Assembly: GCA_016934605.1 (NCBI GenBank)
Contig: JAFGSO010000019.1
Location: 1 to 33,990, forward strand
From: Calditrichota bacterium
GTDB taxonomy: Bacteria > Calditrichota > Calditrichia > RBG-13-44-9
Reading direction: 5' to 3'
DNA length: 33,990 nucleotides
The notes below the pieces were generated by a model. That model did no database searches and was not told where the DNA came from. It was given only the letters and a program-made list of their open reading frames with translations. Made by a program: the position numbers and the translations under genes. Positions 15,872 to 24,526 of the stretch are shown here, in pieces (the first letter of the stretch is position 1; the number at the start of each line of letters is the position of its first letter).

Positions 15872-16942
15872 ATGATGGAAAATAAGGTCACATCCATGAC
15901 CCAGAAAACCTGCCTTGTTGTTGATGATGATTACGGAGCACGTCTCCTGGTTCAGAAAATCCTGGAAAAAGAAGGCTATCATATTACACTTGCCTCCGGG
16001 GGGCATGAGGCACTTGAGTATTTGAAGAAAGATTCATGTGATTTGATGATTTCGGACCTTAAGATGGAAGGAATGGATGGAATTGAACTGCTGAATAAAG
16101 TTAAGCAATCTGAACCGAATCTGTCAGTGATTATCCTGACCGGGCATGCCTCAATTCAGACTGCCATTGAGGCCCTTAGACTGGGAGCTGTCGATTATCT
16201 GACGAAACCGGTTAATGCAGACGAATTGCGAATCCGGGTAAAAAAAGCGATTGAAAGAATAAACCTGGAAAATCGGCTCACCGAAATAGAACGACAGCTG
16301 ACTTATAACGCAACTGTGACGACAGCTAACCACGAGATTAATCAACCACTGACTGTAATTCTTTCCGGCGTTGATATGATCAAAATGGAATTTGATAAAA
16401 AACATATCGGTGACAAGAAAATCCTGAATTATCTTAACCTGATCGAAAAATCCAGTCTTAGAATTGCCAATATTCTCAGGAGTTTTCGTGAAATTTCAAC
16501 ACCTGTTATTCAGAAAATTCCTCATGGTATGAGAATGATTGAACTCAGAAAAGGCGAAAAGTACAAACATGCCTCAGAAAAATATATCCTGGTAATTGAG
16601 GATGAAGAACAGATACGGATTCTGATAAGGGACATGCTGGAAAGTGCCGGATACCACGTGATTCTTGCCTCAAATGCCCATGAAGGAATTGAAATTTACG
16701 AAAGTCAAAAAAATGTCATCGATCTTGTGCTTCTGGATTACTATCTTCCTGACAGTTCCGGATTGCAGGTTTTCAGAAAAATAAGAGAAGTTGATAAAAA
16801 CAGTCATATTCTTCTGACTTCCGGATTCGATATCGACGATGATATTCAGAAAGCTCTGGATGAAGGAGCCATCGGATTTCTGAGTAAACCATTCAATCGT
16901 GAACAAATTGTAAACTTTATTCAGCAACTCACCATTCAGTAA
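15872..16942 (+). CDS. Receiver-DHp-receiver protein lacking a kinase ATPase domain
   Basis: 356 residues (start at 15872, or at 15896 where AAGG is better spaced). Receiver 1, about residues 12-128: D62, T90, K112 in YLTKPV. Receiver 2, about 236-356: D289, T316, K339 in FLSKPF. Both look competent. Between them (about 140-210) is a short helical DHp/HisKA-like region with H154 in TANHEINQPLTVILSG and a second helix ending RIANILRSFREIS. There are no N, G1, F or G2 boxes, and the 25 residues before receiver 2 leave no room for an ATPase. So it cannot autophosphorylate and may act as a phosphotransfer hub or scaffold. It follows the PP2C gene by 90 bp. Confidence 0.85.
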   Translation: MMENKVTSMTQKTCLVVDDDYGARLLVQKILEKEGYHITLASGGHEALEYLKKDSCDLMISDLKMEGMDGIELLNKVKQSEPNLSVIILTGHASIQTAIEALRLGAVDYLTKPVNADELRIRVKKAIERINLENRLTEIERQLTYNATVTTANHEINQPLTVILSGVDMIKMEFDKKHIGDKKILNYLNLIEKSSLRIANILRSFREISTPVIQKIPHGMRMIELRKGEKYKHASEKYILVIEDEEQIRILIRDMLESAGYHVILASNAHEGIEIYESQKNVIDLVLLDYYLPDSSGLQVFRKIREVDKNSHILLTSGFDIDDDIQKALDEGAIGFLSKPFNREQIVNFIQQLTIQ

Positions 16943-16970
16943 ATAAAATCATAAATCGGATATTTCACCT

Positions 16971-17600
16971 TTGTCTGCACTGATTGAAATAGATATCAAG
17001 CTGTTTTTTTTTCTGAACCGCAGTATAGCCAATCCGGTTTTTGATATAATTATGCCGTTTGTGACAGACCTGGACAACTGGAAAATTCCCATTTTGATTG
17101 TCTGGATGTTTCTGATGATTCGGGGCGGAAAAAAAGGCCGGATAGTCGGAATTCTCCTGATATTTGTGCTGATCTCCACAGATCAGCTGTCCTCATCCCT
17201 GATAAAGCCTCTGGTAGGACGGATACGTCCCTGCCACACTCTGAATGATGTTCGTCTGCTGGTAGGCTGTGGAGGCAAACTGGCATTTCCCTCTTCTCAC
17301 GCCACCAATATTTCGGGGGTTGCTGTCCTGTTTTCCTTTTTTTACCGCAGGGGCACTGTCTGGTTTACAATAACTGCTCTGATCGTCGGTTTTTCCCGGA
17401 TATATGTTGGTGTTCATTATCCTGCCGACGTAGCCGGTGGGTTTTTGTTCGGTAGTGCCTCTGGTGGGCTTATTGTCTATTTTTATTTAAAAATATCAGA
17501 ATTTTATTCTTCTCTGGATTATCGTACGCTTCAAAGCAGTGTTTCTCCCAATAATAGGGAAGAGCTGAAGAATCCTTCGGGGAATTATAAATCCCGGTAA
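16971..17600 (+). CDS. PAP2-family membrane phosphatase
   Basis: 209 residues with several membrane helices and the complete type 2 phosphatidic acid phosphatase signature: K79-x6-R86-P87 (KPLVGRIRP), PSSH (107-110) and SR-x5-H-x3-D (S142-R143, H149, D153). Substrates of this family include phosphatidate, phosphatidylglycerol phosphate and undecaprenyl pyrophosphate; which one applies cannot be told from the sequence. The start is TTG 16971, the only usable start between an upstream in-frame stop at 16944 and the first helix. It lies 28 bp after the two-receiver gene and 7 bp before the DUF502 gene, so envelope and signalling genes share this run. Confidence 0.87.
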   Translation: MSALIEIDIKLFFFLNRSIANPVFDIIMPFVTDLDNWKIPILIVWMFLMIRGGKKGRIVGILLIFVLISTDQLSSSLIKPLVGRIRPCHTLNDVRLLVGCGGKLAFPSSHATNISGVAVLFSFFYRRGTVWFTITALIVGFSRIYVGVHYPADVAGGFLFGSASGGLIVYFYLKISEFYSSLDYRTLQSSVSPNNREELKNPSGNYKSR

Positions 17601-17607
17601 TTTTGTT

Positions 17608-18261
17608 ATGAGCATTGTATCGAAATTAAAGAATAATATCAAATCAAATCTAATACCCGGTATTATTGTAGTTGTTCCTCTGGTGATATCTTTGATTGTA
17701 CTCCGCTGGCTGATCAATTTTTTTGACAGCCTGATTCAACCGGCGCTTAAAAACTATATCCACATCTATATCCCGGGACTGGGAATACTTGTCAGTCTGA
17801 TTTTTATTTATCTGGTAGGCTTATCAACCAAAAACTATTTTGGAAATAAGTTGGTTCAGGTAGGGGAGTGGATAGTGGTCCGGATTCCGGTTGCCAAAAC
17901 CGTTTATCTTGCAGTCAAACAGATAATAACAACAATCACCTCACGAGAAAAGAAAAAAACTCAGAAGGTAGTCATGATCGAATATCCCGGAAAAGATTTA
18001 TATTCGCTCGGACTTTATAACGGGCTGGTGGAAGACCCGGTCAATAATCGCGTTATGGGTAGTATTCTGGTCATTACTTCCATCAATCCGACATCTGGAT
18101 TTACTGTACTTGTACCTGTAAAGAATATTCGTTTGACGGATCTCACAGTGGAACAGATGATGCGGTTCGTTGTTTCAGGGGGACTCGTGATACCGGAAAA
18201 GTTGAAAACACTTCCTTTCGAGGGTCTGCCGGCTGATAATTCGGAATTGGATTCAATTTAA
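17608..18261 (+). CDS. DUF502-family membrane protein
   Basis: 217 residues. The N-terminus NNIKSNLIPGIIVVVPLVISLIVL matches the conserved opening of DUF502 (a K...F..GL..++P..IT pattern), followed by a second membrane helix (about 53-72), the NKLVQVGEWIVVRIPVAKTVYLAVKQI segment, and a soluble beta-rich C-terminus (VVMIEYPGKDLYSLGLYNG). The family is widespread and uncharacterised in bacteria; plant relatives (COV1-like) affect membrane trafficking, which does not transfer directly. The last 9 bp overlap the end of the gene on the opposite strand. Confidence 0.78.
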   Translation: MSIVSKLKNNIKSNLIPGIIVVVPLVISLIVLRWLINFFDSLIQPALKNYIHIYIPGLGILVSLIFIYLVGLSTKNYFGNKLVQVGEWIVVRIPVAKTVYLAVKQIITTITSREKKKTQKVVMIEYPGKDLYSLGLYNGLVEDPVNNRVMGSILVITSINPTSGFTVLVPVKNIRLTDLTVEQMMRFVVSGGLVIPEKLKTLPFEGLPADNSELDSI

Positions 18262-18732
18262 TCCTTCATCACTCTCCAGGCTCTCCCTCAGAAGCGAGAT
18301 ATTCTGTTTGTCATTCCGGATCATTCTCCGGATGAACTCCTCAAATGTGACATGTCCCTCCAGTTCATGAAATCCGGTTCGATCCCAGGAAAAGACCGGT
18401 ATATTGTATAGAAAACGTATAATTTCTTTCTTTTGATACAGAAATTTTTCAATCAGCTGTTCCAGAGAGCGTTGATTCTGGATTGCCTGTTCCTTTAACC
18501 GTTCTACCTGGATAGCCGGTAGATAGGGATTTTCCAATTCTATAATCTTTTTTAACCGCATTTCAAGGATATCCTCTTCAACCACGGTAACTGTCCGGAT
18601 GATTTCACGAATTTTCAGTCGGCTATTTTCCGGATTTGGATTATGATCGGGAAGAGAAGAGAGAATAGATTGAAAATCGTTTAAATTTTCCTCTATATTC
18701 TTAATCAGATTTGATCGGTAGCCATCATTCAT
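18253..18732 (-). CDS. DinB-like helical protein with its metal ligands lost
   Basis: 159 residues, mainly helical. The C-terminal half SWDRTGFHELEGHVTFEEFIRRM resembles the DinB-superfamily run W.R.G.H...G.VT..E.., and the middle REIIRTVTVVEEDILEMRLKKIIELENP resembles its second helix (E...R...L..ENP). In active or metal-bound DinB proteins three His bind the metal: one in helix 2 (HL..E) and two in HD.(R/H)H near the end. Here the matching positions appear to be Thr and Asn/Asn (RNDKQNI). I infer a structural relative without metal. It is transcribed away from dnaE and overlaps the DUF502 gene tail by 9 bp. Function unknown. Confidence 0.6.
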   Translation of the reverse strand: MNDGYRSNLIKNIEENLNDFQSILSSLPDHNPNPENSRLKIREIIRTVTVVEEDILEMRLKKIIELENPYLPAIQVERLKEQAIQNQRSLEQLIEKFLYQKKEIIRFLYNIPVFSWDRTGFHELEGHVTFEEFIRRMIRNDKQNISLLRESLESDEGLN

Positions 18733-18976
18733 AATTGATACTGAATTAATTTTATATTTAAACTAATAAAAAAATGGACATAAAAAAAATGATTTTCATC
18801 ACACTTTGTATTTTCTGCTGGAGGACATAAAATTAATTTTTTTTGCTGTATTTTCCGGTTAAATTTTAGTAATAATAAAGGGCATCAATAAGTCAGATTC
18901 CATAAAAAAGGAGAAATAGCCCCTGCTGGATTAATGGAATTGTGTCAGGTCATCATGTTTTAACCGGAGTATTTCT
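18733..18976. other. Divergent intergenic region upstream of dnaE, no gene seen
   Basis: 244 bp, the longest gap in the window. It is A/T-rich and holds a 12-bp palindrome AAAATTAATTTT (18829-18840), an AAGGAG at 18909-18914 with no matching start, and two tiny reading frames (13 and 9 codons) without good ribosome sites. CCGGAG at 18964-18969 serves the dnaE TTG start. I find no convincing promoter hexamers, RNA gene or repeat. Confidence 0.6.
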
Positions 18977-21900
18977 TTGTCTTCTTTTATTCATCTTCAT
19001 AACCATACCCACTACAGTTTGCTGGATGGAGCAGCAGAATTGCGAAAATTGCTCATCAGGGCCGGAGAATTGAAATATCCGGCTCTTGCTATCACTGATC
19101 ATGGCAACATGTTCGGTGTTCTGGATTTTTACCTGGAGGCGAAAAAGCTGGGTATAAAACCTATTATTGGCATGGAAGCTTACATTGCCCCGGGATCCAG
19201 ATTTGAAAAAAAGTCCGGGGGTTCTGGTGTTAAGCAGAATTCTTTTCATCTTATTTTACTCGCTAAAAACAGAACGGGTTACGATAATCTCATGAAATTA
19301 TCTTCTCTGGCTTATACCGAAGGCTTTTATTACAGGCCGAGAATCGATAAGGAAATTCTTCGTGAATACAGTGAAGGATTGATTTGTGCGACTGCCTGTA
19401 TGAAGGGGGAGATATTTTATAAAATAAATTATATGGAGAAATCTGAGGGTATTAAAGCTATTGAGGAATATCTGGATATTTTTGGAGAGGATTTTTATAT
19501 CGAGTTGCAGAATCACAATATTCCGGAAGAGCAGGGGTATGAAAATTTGTACAAGGTTGCCCGGGATATGAATATTCCTGTGATAGCCACCAATGATGTA
19601 CATTATCTGGAGAAAGAACATCATACATCCCACGATGTATTGTTGTGTATCCAGTCCGGTAAAACTGTATCCGATCAGAACCGGATGCGCTATAATACAG
19701 AAGAACTCTATCTGAAAAGTCCGGATGAAATGTATACAGCATTTCCCGGGAAAGCAGACGCTCTGGAAAGAACCCTGGAAATTGCAGAAAAATGTAATAT
19801 GGAAATCGAAACAGGTAATATTCTCCTGCCACGCTTTCCACTACCGAAAGAGTTCTCCAAAATGGAGCTGGATGATTTCCTTGAAGTGGAAGCCCGGAAA
19901 GGACTGCAAAATTTATATCCGAAAGTCTCGAAGGAGATTGAAGACCGCCTCAATCATGAGCTCCAGATAATACGAAAAACGGGATATGCCGGCTACTTTC
20001 TCATTGTTAAAGATTTTATCGATTTTGCAAAAAAGAATGACATTCCGGTCGGCCTCGGAAGGGGTTCCGTTGCCGGGAGCCTGGTGGCTTATGCGACCGG
20101 CATCACCCGGGTAGATCCCCTACGATACGATCTGCTTTTTGAACGGTTTCTCAATCCCGATCGGGTAAGTATGCCGGATATCGATATCGACTTCTGCTAC
20201 GAACGTCGTGAGGAAGTAATTGACTATGTTCGCAAAAAATATGGTGAAAAGAATGTTGCCCAGATAATTACCTTCGGTACTATGGCATCAAAAGGAGTGA
20301 TTCGTGATGTCGCCCGGGCGCTGGGAATTGAATATGCCAAGGCAGATGCCATTGCCAAACTGATTCCGGTTATTCAGGGCAAACCCATGCCGCTTGAAGA
20401 AGCTCTGCAAACCGTTCCGGAGCTTAAAGAGATGGATACAAATGGGGATGAACAGTTCAAGAAATTGATGAAACATGCCCGGGTGCTGGAAGGTCTTGCA
20501 CGTCATGCTTCTATTCATGCTGCCGGTATCATAATCGCCCCTGATGTTATTACAAATTACGTCCCCCTTTATCAAACCGAGGAAAAAGGCCAGAAAGTAG
20601 TAGCCACCCAGTTTAGTATGACCGGTTGTGAGACTATCGGCCTGTTGAAGATGGATTTCCTGGGATTGCGAACGCTCACTGTTTTACACCATACCGTTGA
20701 GATGCTGCGGGAAAAAGGCGTTGAACTGGATCTGGATGAATTGCCCCTTGATGATCAGCCTACTTATGAGATCTTCTGTGAAGGGAATACGGTCGGCATT
20801 TTTCAGTTTGAAAGTGCGGGAATGCAGGAATACCTGCGCAAGCTTCAACCAAACCGGATAGAAGATCTCATCGCCATGAATGCATTGTATCGTCCGGGTC
20901 CCATAGATAATATAGATCCCTATATTGCACGAAAAAGTGGCCAGGAAAAAATTGAATATATTCATCCTAAAATGGAACCGATTCTCCGTGAGACCTATGG
21001 CATAATCGTTTATCAGGAACAGGTTATGCGAATTGCCTCTGAGTTGGCAGGATTTTCTCTGGCAAAAGCGGATATTCTGCGGAAGGCCATAAGCAAAAAG
21101 AAACTGGAAGAAATGGAAAAACTGAAAATCGAGTTCATTGCCGGATGCCAGACAAATAATATCGATGAAGACACCGCGAAAGCGCTGTATGAACTGATTT
21201 TGAGATTCGCCAGTTATGGTTTTAATAAATCTCATTCGGCAGCATATGCATTGCTGGCCTATCAGACTGCTTATTTGAAAAGGCATTATCCTGCTGAATT
21301 CATGGCAGCTACCATGGCATCTGAAATGAATGATTCTGCAAGAATTTCTGTTCTCATCGAAGAATGCCGGAAAATGAATATCAGTATCTTACCCCCGAAT
21401 ATCAATATTTCCTCGGATATTTTTAAGGTAACCTCCCAACATCAGATCAGTTTTGCTCTCGCTGCCATCAAAAATGTTGGAAGAGCCGCCATTCGCTCTA
21501 TTATAAAGGCCCGCACCACTAATGGCCCGTTCAAAAATATTTTTCATATGATGCAACACGTTGATCTTCGCTCGGTTAATAAGAAAATCCTGGAGGCGCT
21601 TGTTCAGGCAGGTGCTCTTGATGAACTGGAAGGCAGCCGGGCTCAGAATTTTGCAGCTATTGAACTGGCAATCAGTTTTGCCCAGAAATATCAGAGCAGC
21701 GCTCAGAATAAGAGCCAGATTACCATGTTTGAGGTCATGGCAGAAGCATCAGATGGTGAAAATGATGACCGGAATTATATGACTTACCCGGAACTTCCTG
21801 ATGTACCGGAATGGCTTATTCAGGAAACGCTTCAACGGGAAAAGGAACTCCTGGGATTTTATATCAGTGGTCATCCGCTGGATCGTTACGCCAGGGAGAT

Positions 21901-22456
21901 AAATCTGTTCAGCACCCTGGACTGGAATGTTCAGGATACATACAGCCCTCAAAAAGAGGTTCAGACAGGCGCAATACTTACTCAGGTGAAGAAACACCTG
22001 GACCGTAAAGGGAATATTATGGCCTTCATTACCATGGAAGATAAAACCCACAGTTTCGAAGGGGTTGTATTTTCATCAGTCTATGAAAAATACAGTATGT
22101 ATCTGAACAAAGGAGAACTGATTTTTGCCAAGGGGAAAGTGAGCGAGGCGGAAGAAAAAACCTTTCGGATGCTCTGTGATGAGATTATCCCTCTCGCTGA
22201 AGTCCGAAACCGATTATCTAATGGTTTACAGTTAATTGTAGATCCGCATAATTTTAAGGAAGAAAAATTAAGCGAGCTTCTTCATCTGATTCAGCATTTT
22301 CCGGGAAATATTCCACTTTATTTTGAAATGAGACCAAACGGCAACGGAAGTGGTCTGGTGATGCGATCCAAAAAATTTCAGGTAATTTTAAGCGATGAAT
22401 TTCTGGACAAACTCCAGGATATCATGGGTAAAAAAAATATTCATATAAAAATCTGA
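18977..22456 (+). CDS. dnaE: DNA polymerase III alpha subunit
   Basis: Replicative polymerase, 1159 residues, normal DnaE1 length. Domains: PHP (about 1-275) beginning FIHLHNHTHYSLLDGA and retaining TDHGNMFG and TNDVHYLE metal-type motifs; polymerase core with catalytic Asp401 and Asp403 in PDIDIDF and Asp560 in LLKMDFLGLRTL; the GRGSVAGSLVAY loop; fingers and helix-hairpin-helix region (AIKNVGRAAIRSII); OB fold at about 990-1070 (TGAILTQVKKHLDRKGNIMA). The start is TTG 18977, with GGAG 8 nt upstream; the product begins exactly at the family N-terminus. The PHP motifs look intact, unlike the E. coli protein, so a residual metal-dependent proofreading site is possible. dtd follows after 12 bp. 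Confidence 0.97.
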   Translation: MSSFIHLHNHTHYSLLDGAAELRKLLIRAGELKYPALAITDHGNMFGVLDFYLEAKKLGIKPIIGMEAYIAPGSRFEKKSGGSGVKQNSFHLILLAKNRTGYDNLMKLSSLAYTEGFYYRPRIDKEILREYSEGLICATACMKGEIFYKINYMEKSEGIKAIEEYLDIFGEDFYIELQNHNIPEEQGYENLYKVARDMNIPVIATNDVHYLEKEHHTSHDVLLCIQSGKTVSDQNRMRYNTEELYLKSPDEMYTAFPGKADALERTLEIAEKCNMEIETGNILLPRFPLPKEFSKMELDDFLEVEARKGLQNLYPKVSKEIEDRLNHELQIIRKTGYAGYFLIVKDFIDFAKKNDIPVGLGRGSVAGSLVAYATGITRVDPLRYDLLFERFLNPDRVSMPDIDIDFCYERREEVIDYVRKKYGEKNVAQIITFGTMASKGVIRDVARALGIEYAKADAIAKLIPVIQGKPMPLEEALQTVPELKEMDTNGDEQFKKLMKHARVLEGLARHASIHAAGIIIAPDVITNYVPLYQTEEKGQKVVATQFSMTGCETIGLLKMDFLGLRTLTVLHHTVEMLREKGVELDLDELPLDDQPTYEIFCEGNTVGIFQFESAGMQEYLRKLQPNRIEDLIAMNALYRPGPIDNIDPYIARKSGQEKIEYIHPKMEPILRETYGIIVYQEQVMRIASELAGFSLAKADILRKAISKKKLEEMEKLKIEFIAGCQTNNIDEDTAKALYELILRFASYGFNKSHSAAYALLAYQTAYLKRHYPAEFMAATMASEMNDSARISVLIEECRKMNISILPPNINISSDIFKVTSQHQISFALAAIKNVGRAAIRSIIKARTTNGPFKNIFHMMQHVDLRSVNKKILEALVQAGALDELEGSRAQNFAAIELAISFAQKYQSSAQNKSQITMFEVMAEASDGENDDRNYMTYPELPDVPEWLIQETLQREKELLGFYISGHPLDRYAREINLFSTLDWNVQDTYSPQKEVQTGAILTQVKKHLDRKGNIMAFITMEDKTHSFEGVVFSSVYEKYSMYLNKGELIFAKGKVSEAEEKTFRMLCDEIIPLAEVRNRLSNGLQLIVDPHNFKEEKLSELLHLIQHFPGNIPLYFEMRPNGNGSGLVMRSKKFQVILSDEFLDKLQDIMGKKNIHIKI

Positions 22457-22468
22457 CATCAGGAAAAT

Positions 22469-22930
22469 ATGAGAGCTGTTGTTCAAAGAGTTACAGAGGC
22501 CGGGGTGGAAATTGAAGGACAAACCATCAGCCAGATTGCGCAGGGACTTGTTGTGCTGCTGGGGATCCGGCACGAAGATAGTGAGGCGGATGCAGAATAC
22601 CTGGCTGCAAAAATTGCCAATCTGAGAATTTTTCAGGACGATCAGGATAAGATGAATCTCAGTCTGCTGGATGTCCGGGGTGAGGCACTGGTAATTTCAC
22701 AGTTTACACTGTATGGAAATACCAGAAAAGGCCGGCGCCCCAGTTTTATAGAAGCTGCCCCTCCCGCAAAGGCAGATCCTCTCTACGAATATTTTATGGA
22801 AATGCTTTCAAAACAGGGCATATCAGTAAAGCGTGGTGTTTTCGGTGCTATGATGCTGGTTCGGATCCATAATTATGGTCCGGTTACCATCCTGCTGGAT
22901 AGTGAAGAACAACATAAACCGAGGCAGTAA
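22469..22930 (+). CDS. dtd: D-aminoacyl-tRNA deacylase
   Basis: Releases D-amino acids (and glycine from tRNA-Ala) from mischarged tRNA in the cytoplasm. 153 residues, the usual size. Both cross-subunit active-site motifs are present: S77-QFTLYG and N135-YGPVT, along with the N-terminal MRAVVQRVTEAGVEI and GRRPSFIEAA segments. AGGA precedes the ATG. It lies between dnaE and the PASTA-protein gene with 12 and 14 bp gaps, consistent with co-transcription from dnaE. Confidence 0.96.
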   Translation: MRAVVQRVTEAGVEIEGQTISQIAQGLVVLLGIRHEDSEADAEYLAAKIANLRIFQDDQDKMNLSLLDVRGEALVISQFTLYGNTRKGRRPSFIEAAPPAKADPLYEYFMEMLSKQGISVKRGVFGAMMLVRIHNYGPVTILLDSEEQHKPRQ

Positions 22931-22944
22931 TTTCCGAGGAAAAT

Positions 22945-23772
22945 ATGGAAGAGAAAAATCATCCATTCTGGCGGAAAATATTAAATTTAAGAACGATCGG
23001 AATTCTATTTCTGGTTCTTGTGGGATTTATGTTTTTTGTCCTTCTTATGGATTATGTGATTATGCCGTGGTATACCAAACATGGACAGTCCATGGAACTT
23101 CCCGATGTCACCGATAAGCCTGTGGACGAGGGAATCACAATCCTTGAAGAGGGGGGCTTCGAGCCGGTGATTCAGGACTCAGTCTATGACGAACAGTTCG
23201 CTCCCGGCAAAATTATCCAGCAAAATCCTCTACCTTATTCTATGGTAAAGGAAGGCAGGAGGGTCTATATCATTGTCAGCATCGGAGAGAAACCGCGCTA
23301 TATGCCACAGTTGATCGGTTTGACGCCTCAGGATGCTGAATTTAGACTGAAAGAGCAGGGATTGACCCTTAATCAGGTTTTTTATGAATTTTCAGATTTT
23401 TACCCACGCGGGGTGGTTATTAATCAATCTTTACCTGCAGCCGAAGAAGTTGAAAGGAATCAGAAAGTCAATATAACCGTCAGCCTCGGTCAGGCACCAA
23501 CATCTCAGGAAATCCCGAACCTGGTTGGCAAAAGTCTGGAAACTGCTGAAAAAGAACTTGAGTCCCTGGGTGTGCCTGTGGGACGAATCAGATATTCCTA
23601 CCGTCCTAAACTTGTCCCGGGTACGATACTTCATCAATCTGTTGCTGCAGGGAAAAGCGCTGTGCAAACTAATTCCATTGATTTGATTGTCAGTACCGAC
23701 GAGCCACCCCCTGAAGAAAACAGGGAAGACAGTCTCATGGAAAATATGGAGAATGAGAATGAGCCTGAATAA
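22945..23772 (+). CDS. Membrane-anchored protein with three PASTA domains
   Basis: 275 residues: a short cytoplasmic N-terminus, one membrane helix (about 18-39), three PASTA repeats (about 48-114, 118-183 and 186-252; each with a P.(V/L)xG.....A...L...G core), and a Pro/Glu/Asn-rich tail. PASTA domains bind peptidoglycan or its fragments in Ser/Thr kinases and PBPs, but there is no kinase or transpeptidase domain here. Kinase-free PASTA proteins occur in Bacteroidota and relatives. rpe overlaps the 3' end. In Firmicutes the PASTA kinase prkC also sits near rpe, which hints at a shared ancestral gene order. A periplasmic cell-wall sensing or binding role is inferred. Confidence 0.88.
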   Translation: MEEKNHPFWRKILNLRTIGILFLVLVGFMFFVLLMDYVIMPWYTKHGQSMELPDVTDKPVDEGITILEEGGFEPVIQDSVYDEQFAPGKIIQQNPLPYSMVKEGRRVYIIVSIGEKPRYMPQLIGLTPQDAEFRLKEQGLTLNQVFYEFSDFYPRGVVINQSLPAAEEVERNQKVNITVSLGQAPTSQEIPNLVGKSLETAEKELESLGVPVGRIRYSYRPKLVPGTILHQSVAAGKSAVQTNSIDLIVSTDEPPPEENREDSLMENMENENEPE

Positions 23773-24463
23773 GGGTGAATACCAGATCCTTCCTTCAATT
23801 CTTGCCGGTGATGCCGGAAAACTGGTGGAAGAAGCACATTCCGTTGATATAACGGAGATAGAGTATCTTCATGTCGATGTAATGGACGGACATTATGTTC
23901 CAAATCTGACCATGGGCCCGGATGTGGTAAAATCGCTTAAAAAGAATACGCGCTTTAAACTGGATGTACACCTGATGATTGACAATGCGTCCGAAATGAT
24001 CCCTGTTTTTATTGATGCCGGGGCGGATATTCTGACAATCCATCAGGAAGGGGTCTTACACCTGCACCGCGAAATTCATCGAATTAAGCAGCTGGGAGCA
24101 CTTGCCGGTGTGAGCCTGAATCCGGCAACGTCCCTGGAAACGTTGCGATGGGTTCTTCCGGATCTGGATCTGGTATTGATCATGTGCGTTAATCCCGGTT
24201 TCAGCGGACAGGATTTTATCGAATCAAGCATGGATAAGGTGAAACAATTAGCACAATGGAAGCAGAGGGACGGCGCAAAACTGGTGATAGAAGTGGATGG
24301 TGGTATCGGACCGGCGAACATTGGAAAAATGTATGAAGCCGGCGCCAGATATTTCGTAGCCGGCAGCGCTGTTTTTTACCAGAGCGACCGTAAAGCTGCT
24401 CTCCATAAATTGTTACACGCTATTAATTCCGAAAGGACAAGGCAAGGATCGCTTCAGGTATAG
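23759..24463 (+). CDS. rpe: Ribulose-phosphate 3-epimerase
   Basis: Interconverts ribulose-5-phosphate and xylulose-5-phosphate (pentose phosphate pathway). 234 residues from ATG 23759, chosen because GGAG (23748-23751) is 7 nt upstream and the product then reads MSLNKGEYQILPSILAGD, like other Rpe proteins; the frame is open further upstream and ATG 23753 is the close alternative. TIM-barrel motifs: YLHVDVMDGHYVPNLTMGP, VHLMI, MCVNPGFSGQDF and VIEVDGGI, which hold the metal-binding His/Asp residues. The start lies 14 bp inside the PASTA gene, so translation is probably coupled. Confidence 0.95.
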   Translation: MSLNKGEYQILPSILAGDAGKLVEEAHSVDITEIEYLHVDVMDGHYVPNLTMGPDVVKSLKKNTRFKLDVHLMIDNASEMIPVFIDAGADILTIHQEGVLHLHREIHRIKQLGALAGVSLNPATSLETLRWVLPDLDLVLIMCVNPGFSGQDFIESSMDKVKQLAQWKQRDGAKLVIEVDGGIGPANIGKMYEAGARYFVAGSAVFYQSDRKAALHKLLHAINSERTRQGSLQV

Positions 24464-24526
24464 AACCTACCGAACGCTTGCAGAGAAATTGGCGAAAAAA
24501 ATTATCAAAAAAACTTCTGAGAAGGA

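Noticed and set aside
18789..18830. 13-codon hydrophobic mini-frame upstream of dnaE
   Set aside because: No ribosome site; its length is expected by chance in A/T-rich sequence.
18934..18963. Nine-codon frame ending just before the dnaE TTG start (possible leader peptide)
   Set aside because: The nearest Shine-Dalgarno-like site is about 20 nt away and there is no regulatory codon run or hairpin.
20684..21286. 200-codon open frame on the minus strand
   Set aside because: It lies opposite the conserved dnaE polymerase core, has no recognisable domain or ribosome site, and mirrors dnaE codon structure; a shadow frame.
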